NCBI GenBank assembly: GCA_028023455.1 | Contig: JAQFVV010012530.1 | Span: 3,291,254-3,355,253, forward strand | DNA: 64,000 nt | Source of the DNA: Epiperipatus broadwayi | Lineage: Eukaryota; Onychophora; Udeonychophora; Euonychophora; Peripatidae | Direction of reading: 5' to 3' | Shown: positions 25,074-36,473 of the stretch, piece by piece | How positions within the stretch are numbered: position 1 is the stretch's first letter | Layout: the number at the start of each line of letters is the position of its first letter | Notes under the pieces: model-generated | The model's database searches: none | Seen by the model: only the letters and a program-made list of their open reading frames with translations | What the model was told of the DNA's origin: nothing | Made by a program: the position numbers and the translations under genes

Positions 25074-27166
25074 TGTGACAGTCAGATGATGTATGTTGGT
25101 TTAACCCAGTTCGAATATTAGGCGAAAGTACCTTGAGGTCACCCATATGCGAGATATTAAATCAAGAATACTATGACCTCTGCCCTGTTCGCCTATTCTC
25201 GAGGCTAACTATGAACCAACCACATTATCTGAGACATGCATAAATTATTTTCTCACCGACCCAAAGCTTAGCATCAGCAGAGAGAAACATGGACGGGAAC
25301 ACCTAAGGAGCTAAATAGTTAAATGTGCAAAAGTACTAAGAACTATGTGTTTTGCATGCCTGGATCATTTGAAAAGTAAAAATAAAGCATTAAAATAAAA
25401 TTAGAAAACTGAAGCTTTTTAGTTAAATAATAGATTTAATTAATGACTTTAAAATATTAAGAATGATTTAATGGCCTCCACTATTCCCCTAAATTGATGA
25501 AAACTAATTAGACAATGAAAACAGATTAAACGATATAATATTTTTGCGGTCTAAGTCTTTTGTTCCCAATTTTAATAAAATTGTCAACTCGAATCTCCTC
25601 GATAAAGTACAATAATAAAAATCTTTTGCAAAGCATTTTCTAATTACTTTGCACTAAAAAGGCAGTTTGAAAATTATTTAAAATGTATATAGCTAAATCA
25701 GATACACGTAATAAGCTAATGGCAGACAAAAGAGGCGTTATTGAGGAGATCAAGTTGGCAAACAAAGGAAACTTACTCGTATGGAATTTAGAAACATAAA
25801 TGAAATTGGAAAGAGATTTTAAATGACAAATTAACTTTTAAACTTAACCACAATGGAATATAAAATATTTATACGTGTTAGTAATGAAGAATAGCAAAGG
25901 AAAAAGGATTAAATATATATATAGATAGATGATCACGCAATATATATATATATATATATAAATATAAGACTAGTCTAATAAAAAAAATGGTTACATAACA
26001 AATATAATTAAATACAGCATTTCAAAAATATAATTCAGTGATGCAATTAAGAAAGGTATGAACAAAAAAAGGGCAGAAAGTAAATAGTTCAATGGAGGAG
26101 AGATACGATTACCGTTCTTTTTTCTTGGTCATGTTCCCTCGATGAGCATAGCTTGATCCATCCATTGATAGGTATTTGCCTGGACAAGGAAAGTGGAAAT
26201 AAGTAGCATGCTTTTACGAAAAGTCCTACAGATATGGCACAGAATTCAGATTATATTGGGTGGATACTACAGCATTTTGATGGTATTTAGGAACCTCGGC
26301 AATAGGCAAAGCTTTTTGTCTAGCCAAGCATACTAGAATCCATCAAATTCATATGACTTTTAGCTTGTAGCATGTTCAAACTTCTCTGTGATTTCAAAGA
26401 CGACAGTTGTATAACTTTTTGGAATAAAATCTCAACAAGCAAAAGCAAAATCTGAAAGAGTTCTCCAAAGAGAAATCTGAATGCAATCTCCAAAGAGAAA
26501 TCTGAATGCCAATCAGAAAACTCTGAATAGCCTAGTCTTTTGTTTACTCTCCTATTTATACATTTTTTTGTAAGCTACCTTCTATTGTTTGTATGATCTT
26601 AGATCTTGATAAGCCCACCCACACTCCTTTGTTTCAAGGTAACATTTTCTAAAATAACTTTTACTTTTTTCTTCTAAAATTTCTTACTTTAAAGTTCGAA
26701 TTTTATTAATTAAAAAAGAAAGAGAAAGCCATCTTTAATTTGCCTTGAATGGGATAACTAATTACAAGCATACATTCTTTTAGAAAATGTTGGTGGGCTT
26801 ATCTCAAAATAAATCATACGCATATTTTAGCAAGAAAAACTATATTATTATTTCTTTTAATAAAATAAGCATTTTATTTCAGCAGAATTTTGCATTAACT
26901 TGTATATATACGCTTGACGTATATATATATATATTTGACTAATAGGTTTGACAAGTAATTTTTATTAACATAAATTTAATCTTGAAATGGAATTTATTTT
27001 AAATGAAATAGTTAAATGCAAATACAAATTATATAAACGTAATTAATTTTAACTTCAATGCAAAACCCTGCTGATATTGTACTATAAACTTAATTCAGGT
27101 CTATAATACTAACTAAGTTTATAGAAGACTGTGAAGCATGGATCGGACTTCAGATCCATTGCTTCA
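25074..27166 (-). repeat. 3' LTR of the deleted element
   Basis: On the + strand it starts TGTGACAGTCAGATGATG and ends CCATTGCTTCA. It matches 33178-35237 along its length with scattered substitutions and a roughly 40-bp difference near 25608-25650. It contains (AT)n and two close copies of 'ccaaagagaaatctgaatgc' at about 26465-26510. Confidence 0.92.
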
Positions 27167-27386
27167 TTTCCCAATAGTTAGTGAGCAAAACAAAATGTTA
27201 AAAAAATGCTGTTGCTTCACGTCAGAGATAAAAATTTTGTGCCAGGTGAGTTCAAGCCTACTCTTTATTTGCTGTAATATTTAATTTGTTACTGACTAAC
27301 AGTCTTTCTTTCTTTTACTATATAACTAGCGGTTTATCCATAATTCAATCTCCTGTATCTTAAATTGAGTCCATGTTGTTTTTAGT

Positions 27387-28244
27387 CTAACAAACTATAT
27401 TTATCTTTTTATTTTCTAAATTTTCCGGGGGGTCTCGTGGTACATAAGGTTTTAAGTTTCTGTTTCTAATATTATACTCTCTTTTTAGGCTGAGATTATT
27501 TTTCCAAAACAAAACACTTATTCCACACTTCTTTTTTAATGCGTGAGGGCCTTTATATATCGGAAAAAACTTTTTTACTTTTCTCCGCACTATACTACTT
27601 GGCCTAAGGTCTCTTAGCCATGCTTGCTTTCCTTTCCTGCATTTATATTGCTGGTTTTGATTCTTGCAATGCCGAGCTGTACATCTTAATTTTTCCCTTG
27701 CCTTTTTTTCTTGCTCAGTCATGTTCTGGACTTTGAGACAGATTTTCAAGTTATCTAGGTGGTGTCTAGAGTTCCCACCCGGTTCTTCTCTAAAATATTT
27801 TATGTTGCTAATCTTTGCCACAAGAGTTATAGTCTTGATTACCATCACAGTAAAGATTTCACTGTCTTGTTGCACCTGGATTTGGTTCAACAGCTGTTGA
27901 TCATTTGTTTTTTTACTCTCCTCATTCATTTGTCCAGAGAAATCCGATTTGTGAGTGGCTTTGCCTGTTTCATAATCACTCGACGATTTCATATCAGTGT
28001 TGTCTTGATTTTGAGTATCATCATCTGGTGATGCTTCTGTTACAATACTCTGTTCTTGATGGAGTTCCATATGTGCCTCCAAACGGTTCAATCTTTGTGA
28101 TGTAATATTCATGAATTCTTGGAAAAACTTCATCATCATTTCATTTTCATCTCTCATTTCTTTGATGAGATCTTCCAAATTGTATTTTTGGTCACTATGA
28201 GTACATATTGACCTATAAACTTCGCCTCTTTTCTGTTCCTCCAT
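27387..28244 (-). CDS. Chimeric Gag N-terminus / integrase C-terminus
   Basis: An open frame of 285 codons. Residues 1 to about 165 look like the start of a Ty3-type Gag: a coiled-coil-prone N-terminus (DLIKEMRDENEMMMKFFQEF), an acidic Ser/Asp-rich linker, then KYFREEPGGNSRHHLDNL, which resembles the beginning of a capsid domain. From about residue 190 it becomes the C-terminus of an integrase: KGKQAWLRDLRP, RKVKKFFPIYKGPHALKK and NRNLKPYVPRDPPENL. The related intact-order element at 36474-50680 has FKKFYNIYEGPFMLKE at the same place. Protease, RT, RNase H and most of integrase are therefore missing, and the joint keeps frame. Whether it is expressed is unknown. Confidence 0.8.
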   Translation of the reverse strand: MEEQKRGEVYRSICTHSDQKYNLEDLIKEMRDENEMMMKFFQEFMNITSQRLNRLEAHMELHQEQSIVTEASPDDDTQNQDNTDMKSSSDYETGKATHKSDFSGQMNEESKKTNDQQLLNQIQVQQDSEIFTVMVIKTITLVAKISNIKYFREEPGGNSRHHLDNLKICLKVQNMTEQEKKAREKLRCTARHCKNQNQQYKCRKGKQAWLRDLRPSSIVRRKVKKFFPIYKGPHALKKKCGISVLFWKNNLSLKREYNIRNRNLKPYVPRDPPENLENKKINIVC

Positions 28245-30810
28245 TTTTGCCTAATATTGGCTATTTTGTTATATAACAATCCCACCTTATTTGAAAATCG
28301 TATTTTAATCTTTTTATAAACAATCTAGATACGTATCTAGGAGCTATAACCTTCTGTATATAAAAAAAATTTAGTTCTTTCTAAACTAAGTCAGTATACT
28401 AAGTTCCAACTATCTGTTTTATTTATGTTTTCAGAAATTAACTTTGCCTACCTCATGAGGTCCTATCTTAGACCTATGCCTATATGTATCAGTTTGTACA
28501 TGAAAAAAAATATAAAATCCTGCCGTGTCTGTTTTTAATAACTATACTACATACTATTCTCCTCACTTTATTTATTTCTATATTTTATTTATATGTCACT
28601 GCTATGTTAATATAATTAAAATAACCCACTTACAGCTTGACCTGGCTTTCTCTGATACCTGAAATAACTAAAAAATGCATTTACATTAATATACAAGTAT
28701 ATATATATATATATCAAGGAATATGTGAGCAAAAATATACATAAGTCATGTTTAAAAATTATTTTGGCTCACTACACATACACTTTTTTATTTTGATCAT
28801 CTACTTCCTATGGTTTGTTTATTTGTATTCCGATATGAGAGATTGCACTTGCCGACAAATTTATTTGATGGGAGCGGCAGTCAACAAGACAATGGCCATA
28901 TCAAACATACATATTAATGGATAATGACCCAAGCACACATTGAATAGGATTATAAAGTTTAATGTGATTAAAATTTATTTTGATTTTCACTTCATTTTCA
29001 AAAAAAATTAATTTGATTCTGCTAAACGGAAAAAAAATCTCTGCATGAATAAGTAAATGGTATTTAAATCACAATATTAATTAAGTCTCAGACGTATAAC
29101 AACTAAGTAAAGTAATTTGTCTGACCTGGGTTCGAAACCAGTTACCATTTTGGTTATGACACACAAAAAAAATCAATTTAAACAGCCTAAAGTACGATTA
29201 ACAAAACAAAATATACACAAAAAAATTAAAAATAAAAGTAAAATCCCATGATAACCGCCACTCCGAATTATGAACCTGGGATCGAAACCAACTACCATTT
29301 TGGTCACAACCCGAAATAGATTAACACTTATCAAGAAATTTTACAGAATCATGCATTGAGATCAAAAACTGTTCAAAAACATTTATATAAAAACGGGTTT
29401 TACCGAACTATAATGAAGTGTATACCATATACACCCATATATACATGAATATGTACACCATTAAATAAGCACAAACAGATATACCTACATAAATATTTTT
29501 TCATTATCATGTACATGATTTTATTAGAACGATTCGTCATATTGCAGACCGCATACTCCTATTATTTCAGGCTAGTAAATGCTGGTCGCAAATATGATAA
29601 GGAAGCAATGGTTGCAAACATAGACCTATTATTTCAGGCTACTCAGCAACTCTAAACTGTAAAGTGTAAGGGGTCTTCACCTAAATGGTTACTAAGGGGG
29701 TCTTCACCAAAAACAATCACTAAAAAACAAAAGCTTCACCTAACGGTTACTCAAAGAGGTCTTCACCTAACGGTTACTCAATAAATGATTCAATAGCATA
29801 ATCCGAATTGGAAAAAAAATATAAACTAAAGGTGGCTGACATATATGTTATACAGAAAATATATTTTATATATATTTATTAAAACGAACATACGCATTTA
29901 CTATTTCATAAGTTGAAAATCAAATTTGATATTATTAAAACAAAAGTTATATTTATATATGTTTGCAGGAAAGGTAACTACAAAATATTTAAGAGTGAAA
30001 AAAATTTTTTGCATGATTAAAATTATTCATTAAAGAAACGAAACACAGAGAAAGTGAAAAAAATATTTGATGACACTGTACATTGACACATGTTAATTAG
30101 AAGTTTGCAAACTTTAGATCTCAGAAAAAATTTCTATTAACAGGAAAAAAAATGTCATCTATTAGCTCTTTACAAAAATTTATACAAATGGAAAAAAAGT
30201 TCTAAGATCTATTTGTAATTTTTACTAAAATATTAACATTACCGTATATATGTTATATTTCGAAAAACATTATTACATCAAAACTTCTCATATTTAAGCA
30301 CTACTAAAATAATTTATAGTACGAACGCTATTTTAAGGGTGAGTGGGTATTTATTTTACACTTCTGCCGCATTGACGCTATATATTTTATATGACAAAAA
30401 ACAATATGGTGACTGGCCATGACAAAACTCTACTAATTAGGAAAAAAAGTTGCTATAACTCTGAAATTCTATTCTCATTATATATATATTCACTAAAAAA
30501 AAACTAACGGAGTGTTAACTTTTCTAACTGTAAAACATTTATTTCATATATACTAAACTCGGGAAAAAAATGTTTACTTAATGACACATTTAACTTGTTA
30601 ATTAATTTCAAAAAATGACATTTGGCTCACATTAAAAAACAAAACTCGGAAAAATTATACTTATATTTTTATATAAATATGTTAAACTAACACAAACTTC
30701 TCAGGGTACTAATTTTTTTTTAAAAAAAGACATTCGTCCCACGGCGACAAACTCGAAGAAATTTTTTTTACATATATCTATTATTTCATGTTATTGAAAA
30801 AACATTATAT
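28245..30810. other. Interior of the deleted LTR element, non-coding
   Basis: No open frame is credible. Two copies of a block with cctggg.tcgaaacca and taccattttggt (29126-29160, 29275-29312) carry a GGTTCGAAACC sequence like a pol III B box. A small imperfect minisatellite (about 29670-29785) repeats cttcacctaacggttactc. Confidence 0.6.
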
Positions 30811-32994
30811 TGTAACGATCCGGAGAAATAGCACTTAACGTAAACTGCACTACAGGGCGCCATCTAGGCATTTGAACCTAGAAAAATTTATAAAGTAGGC
30901 AGATACGTAAGTAAAAAAAAAAAAAAAATTTTTTATATTTTGCATCCGGTCGTTAGCCCATGTCACTAGCTCAGTGGAATAGCAGAGATTTAATAATATA
31001 ATCTAAGAGTATATAAAAAAAAAAGAATAAAATAAGCCACTGCCAGTAATTAACATACAAAAATTTATTTACGCACATATATATATATATATATATATAA
31101 GATTTAAAATTGTTTTAGTATCAGTTTACATTTTAACATTATTTTTAACTTTACTTTACTTTAATTTACATTTAATTACTATTATATTCTAATTTTACAT
31201 TTTAATTAAGTTCGCACAGATGGGATTATAAAAGCTTGTTTTAATATGTTGTTATAGATCGGTTACATAGATTTCAACGGTCAAAAACATTTCAAAATAA
31301 ACATAAACGATCAAAATACAAAATTATTGATTACTGACAATTGCGGGGGGGAAATTTATACGTAATCCAATAGTATTCACCATAAGATACTTGCATTGTC
31401 ACCAATAACTTAAAAGACATCCGAATAAATACATTTTAGATACTCACCGTAAGGTATCATTATTTATCGAATGTCTATATATTTTGATCAAATATGAAAA
31501 CGCAAAACATAGTTAACCAATAAACAATCCATGCAAGCGTCTATAAACAACTTAAATTTAATGCAATTTTATTTAGTGTCGATTATGAATAGACTACATA
31601 GATTTGCATTTGAAAATAAACATTCTATCCCTATTTAACCGTAGGCTAAAATTTGTAGTCAAACTGCATCAATTCATCTGATATATCGATGTATTCAATG
31701 TAATACGGAATAAGGCAGCACCAAAAAGATTAAGAGAAGATATTGACTCTCATCAGATAGGAATATTACTTCTATCTAATGAGAAGAACAAAAAAAAAAA
31801 CTCCATAGAAAGGAACTGCGCTCTGCATCTTATAATTCCTTCCATAGGCAAAACGGGAGAGTGCGGCGTATGAAGCGATTCTTCCAGTAGTGAATCTCTG
31901 ACTACATCTACTAACTACATCAATATATCCAATCCATTGACCCAATCTAACAACGACACAAATAACCTAAGATTTCCCTCCCCTAATATAACTTTACAAA
32001 TCTATACAGCCATTCACGCCCGGCTTAAGTTTAACATTTATATCATTTAACTTAACGGAAAACAGAAATCATAATAAAACTTAAAGAACAAAAAATAAAT
32101 AAATGGAAATGATTTTACAAAATAATTACATTAAATAAAATTATAACTAATTAATAAATAACGTTGGTCAGATAGGATAATATTGCAATCATTTAAATAT
32201 AGAAAGTTTTAATTTAATGTTCATTATTTATAAAGTTCTTACGGTTTACAACAGTTTATCTTTATCCGTTACTTGCCATAAACGTGAATTCCCACGCCGT
32301 CCTCAAAATATTGGTATCCATTTAGCCGTTGTTTTCTTTATTCATTCGGAGGTTTTTTAGTTTAATTGGTCCTCAATGTAGAAAACAATAGTTCATTTCT
32401 CTTTTCTTTAACAGCTGAAAAAATTGACAGTGCGTCTGTCAACTCCTTCACCTCCAACTCCATACTAATACATATAGTCACATCGTAATAATCAATTACC
32501 AATCACTAATTAATAATTTCCAAATTTTCCTTTTATACGTATTCGAAGGATTGACTTGGCATTATGTCATCGATGTTATGATCCTTTCGCTGAGGTCCGA
32601 TTTCCTGATGGATTTCTTTCATTGGCTATTTGTTTCTATTGTTTTCCTATCTGACCGATGTTTTTACATTTAAATGCCCAAGGCTGGTTTACATTTAACT
32701 AATTAACAATCATTTCCATTTCTGATTAATTTCTGTGTTTTTCAAGATTAAAGATATATTTTTATCTCTAAATCTTTTTAAGTTTTTGTTTTTAAAATAC
32801 CTTTTCTATTTTTAATACAGTTTTATTTTAATAATTTTTTTTTATCTGTGCGATTTAATATATAAGAGTTTAAGATGATATTTAATTTCAATTTTTAATT
32901 CTTAAAGAAAATTTTTAAATGCGAACTTTTTAATTTACTTTCATGTTTAATAAATAAAAAAAAAACAATGTAACGAACGTCTGTGCTCATTACA
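30811..32994 (+). mobile_element. Solo-LTR-like repeat, copy B
   Basis: The best-preserved copy of the family. It begins TGTAACGATCCGGAG and ends with an imperfect palindrome TGTAACGAACGTC..ATTACA. ATAT is present on both flanks (left cattatat, right atatatatgc), consistent with a 4-bp duplication. It is 2184 bp long and in the same orientation as copy A. It is inserted within the interior of the deleted LTR element. No coding frame is shared with copies A and C. Confidence 0.78.
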
Positions 32995-33135
32995 ATATAT
33001 ATGCATTTCAATCTGGGGGAAAAAATAATTCTACATATATATTATTTATTAATTTAAACAGAAGAAAGAAAAAAACATTATACACACATAACAAATGTTA
33101 TACAGGGCATTGCAGGGTATGAAAAATTTCGAATA

Positions 33136-33153
33136 GCCCCATGTCGGGTGCCA
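33136..33153 (-). promoter_or_regulatory. Primer binding site, tRNA-Lys-like
   Basis: On the minus strand the 18 bases TGGCACCCGACATGGGGC lie 24 bp after the end of the 5' LTR. They start with TGG as expected for pairing to a tRNA CCA end. They differ from the classic tRNA-Lys1,2 primer site only by G/A transitions at three positions, as far as I recall that sequence. Confidence 0.7.
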
Positions 33154-33177
33154 GAATGTGGAAAAAAAATATTTAAC

Positions 33178-35237
33178 TGTGACAGTCAGATGATGTATGT
33201 TGGTTTAACCCAGTTTGAATACTAGGCAAAAGTACTTCGAGGCCACCCATACGCTAGATATTAAATCAAGAATACTATGACCTCTGCCCTGTTCACCTAT
33301 TCTTGAGGCTAACTACGAACCAACCACATTATCTGAGACATGCATAAATTATTTTCTCACCGACCCAAAGCTTAGCATCAGCGGAGAGAAACATGGACAG
33401 GAACACCTAAGGAGCTAAATAGATAAATGTGCAAAAGTACTCAGAACTATGTGTTTTGCATGCCTGGATCATTTGAAAAGTAAAAATAAAGCATTAAAAT
33501 AAAATTAGAAAACTGAAGCTTTTTAGTTAAATAATAGATTTAATTAATGATTTTAAAATATTAAGAATGATTTAATGGCCTCCTCTATTTCCCTAAATTA
33601 ATGAAAACTAATTAGACAATGAAAACAGATTAAACGATATAATATTTTTGCGGTCTAAGTCTTTTGTTCCCAATTTAAAATTGTCAACTCGAATCTCCTC
33701 GATAAAGTGCTTTGCACTTAAAAGGCAGTTTAAAAATTATTTAAAATGTATATAGCTAAATCAGATACACGTAATAAGCTAATGGCAGACAAAAGAGGCA
33801 TTATCGAGGAGATCAAGTTGGCAAACAAAGGAAACTTACTCGTATGGAATTTAGAAACATAAATAAAATTGGAAAGAGATTTTAAATGACAAATTAACTT
33901 TTAAACTTAACCGCAATGGAATATAAAATATTTATACATGATAGTAATGAAGAGTAGCGAAGGAAAAAGGGTTAAATATATATATATATATATAGATAGA
34001 TGATCACACAATATATATATATATATAAGACTAGTCTAATAAAAAAAATGGTTACCTAACAAATATAATTAAATACAACATTTCAAAAATATAATTCAGT
34101 GACGCAATTAAGAAAGGTATAAACAAAAAAGAGCAGAAAGTAAATAGTTCAATGGAGGAGAGATACGATTACCATCCTTTTTTCTTGGTCATGTTCCCTC
34201 AATGAGCGTACCTTGATCCATCCATTGATAGGTATTTGCCCGGACAAGGAAAGTGGAAATAAGTAGCATGCTTTTATGAAAAGTCCTACAGATATGGCAC
34301 AGAATTCAGATTATATTGGGTGGATACTACAGCATTTTGATGGTATTTAGGAACCTCGGCAATAGGCAAAGCTTTTTGCCTAGCCAAGCATACTAGAATC
34401 CATCAAATTCATATGACTTTTAGCTTGTAGCATGTTCAAACTTCTCTGTGATTTCAAAGACGACAGTTGTATAACTTTTTGGAATAAAATCTCAACAAGC
34501 AAAAGCAAAATCTGAAAGAGTTCTCCAAAGAGAAATCTGAATGCAATCTCCAAAGAGAAATCTGAATGCCAATCAGAAAACTCTGAATAGCCTAGTCTTT
34601 TGTTTACTCTCCTATTTATACATTTTTTTGTAAGCTACCTTCTATTGTTTGTATGATCTTAGATCTTGATAAGCCCACCCACACTCCTTTGTTTCAAGGT
34701 AACATTTTCTAAAATAACTTTTACTTTTTTCTTCTAAAATTTCTTTCTTTAAAGTTTGAATTTTATTAATTAAAAAAGAAAGAGAAAGCCATCTTTAATT
34801 TGCCTTGAATGGGATAACTAATTACAAGCATACATTCTTTTAGAAAATGTTGGTGGGCTTATCTCAAAATAAATCATACGCATATTTTAGCAAGAAAAAC
34901 TATATTATTATTTCTTTTAATAAAATAAGCATTTTTAAAATAAGCATTTTATTTCAGCAGAATTTTGCACTAACTCATATATATACGCTTGATGTATATA
35001 TATGTTTGACTAATAGGTTTGACAAGTAATTTTTATTAACAGAAATTTAATCTTGAAATGGAATTTATTTTAAATGAAATAGTTAAATGCAAATACAAAT
35101 TATATAAATGTAATTAATTTTAGCTTCAATGCAAAACCCTGCTGATATTGGACTATAAACTTAATTCAGGTCTATAATACTAACTAAGTTTATAGAAGGC
35201 TGTGAAGCATGGATCGGACTTCAGATCCATTGCTTCA
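33178..35237 (-). repeat. 5' LTR of the deleted element
   Basis: Partner of 25074-27166. It begins TGTGACAGTCAG and ends TTGCTTCA on the + strand, followed by the target duplication ATAT. Confidence 0.92.
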
Positions 35238-36471
35238 ATATTGTTTTTCTTATTAATTTTTGTCACTCTAGTTTTGCATTAACATGTATTTCACATTTTA
35301 CTAATCAATGATCACTTCCTGTGTTAAATTTATTAAGAACATTAGAATCTTGAAATATGTATTTTTTGTTAGTCAAAATATAATCAAATTCTGCTGTACC
35401 TTCATTTGGATGCTTCCATGTTCATTTCCTTTTAACATTTTTCTAAAAAAAAAGAATTCATAATATAAAGTTTTTCTTTTTTTGCAAACTCCACAAGTCT
35501 ATGTCCTCTCATTTCTATTACCATAACCAAAATTACCTACAGCATTTTCATCTTTCATTTGTTTACCAATTCTAGCCTTAAAGTCTCCCATAACAGTTTT
35601 AAAAGTTGTTTACTCTGTTCAAAAACCTTTTGTACATCCATATAAAAATCTTCTACTACTTCATCACTATGAGAATTTTTTGGGGCATAAATCTGAATTA
35701 TCTGCATTTGATATCTCATATTAAGTTGCATAACTAATCTTGTCACTCTGTCTGATACACCCTCAATCTCCACAATGTTGTTCTTTCACTTTTTATTTAT
35801 AATGAATCCTACTCCATTTGTATTTCCAATATTTGTGCCTTTATAATAGAATATATGTCCACTTTTAAATCAATTGTCTCTTCACCTTTTCTTCTAACTT
35901 CACAAAGTCCAATAATGTCCCTTTAATATAAGACAGTTCTTCTTCTAATTTTTGCAATTTTCTTTTACTTGAAAGTGATCTGCAGTTGTCAGTACCTAAA
36001 TAAAAAATCGTCATCAAATGGCAGACTGGGTCCACAATCAGGAGATTCTTAGCTCCACCTTCAGCCACCAACCGCTGCCTTGGTTGGTGATTTTACAGCC
36101 TCCTGGGTATAAAGGCCATAATTTATTTTTGTCTATCATAATTGTATATATGTATTAAAAACATATTTATCATTTACACAAACATTCATTCTGCCTTATC
36201 AGGCACTGAGAAGAAAGACCATGGTGTTTCTTGGCTTTAAACTCAGAGGTAAAAAGCCAATAAACTCACTATACTGGTCTAATGCATGTTGGTGAGCAGC
36301 CTATACATGTTCTTATACTATATAAATAATCACATAGTAATAACAGCTGCAAGGACAAGAATGTAAGGAGTGGACATTAGGAATTTGCCCTGCTCAGTTC
36401 CTTTAAAGTCTTCAAGAGGAATCAAATGGTCTTCTTTCAGTTAATAGCAAACTCCTTTCTGCAACATATAT
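35238..36471 (-). mobile_element. RTE-type LINE copy 2, 5' part
   Basis: Continuation of 23045-25073 on the far side of the LTR element. The stretch 36130-36471 is the 5' untranslated part and matches 13742-14090 in inverted orientation (shared: aaaggagtttgct, gagcaggg, cattcttg, tgcagctgttatta). Confidence 0.85.
35555..36071 (-). pseudogene. RTE LINE endonuclease domain (copy 2), broken
   Basis: Two minus-strand segments: 36071-35865 (68 codons, with YLGTDNCRSLSSKRKLQKLE) and 35773-35555 (72 codons, with GVSDRVTRLVMQLNMRYQMQ and IIQIYAPKNSHSDE). They match 14091-14750 of copy 1. A frameshift separates them, and the D-F-N-A box lies beyond the end of the second segment in another frame. Confidence 0.75.
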
Positions 36472-36473
36472 AT

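Larger units (their letters stand above)
25074..35237 (-). mobile_element. Internally deleted LTR retrotransposon inserted in RTE copy 2
   Basis: A 10.2-kb element with two LTRs of 2093 and 2060 bp (25074-27166 and 33178-35237), read on the minus strand. The LTR ends are TG..CA and the target duplication is ATAT (25070-25073 and 35238-35241). The interior has a tRNA-Lys-like primer site, one 285-codon open frame fusing the start of Gag to the end of integrase, and no protease or reverse transcriptase. Repeat copy B (30811-32994) is nested inside. It must have been mobilised in trans, if at all. Confidence 0.88.

Noticed and set aside
27664..28105. Plus-strand frames opposite the Gag-integrase chimera
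   Set aside because: Shadows of the minus-strand frame, which has recognisable domains.
29126..29312. tRNA genes suggested by GGTTCGAAACC
   Set aside because: Only the B-box-like piece is present; no cloverleaf or A box at the right distance.
29670..29785. CRISPR-like spaced repeats
   Set aside because: A short imperfect minisatellite in a eukaryotic LTR element, without regular spacers.
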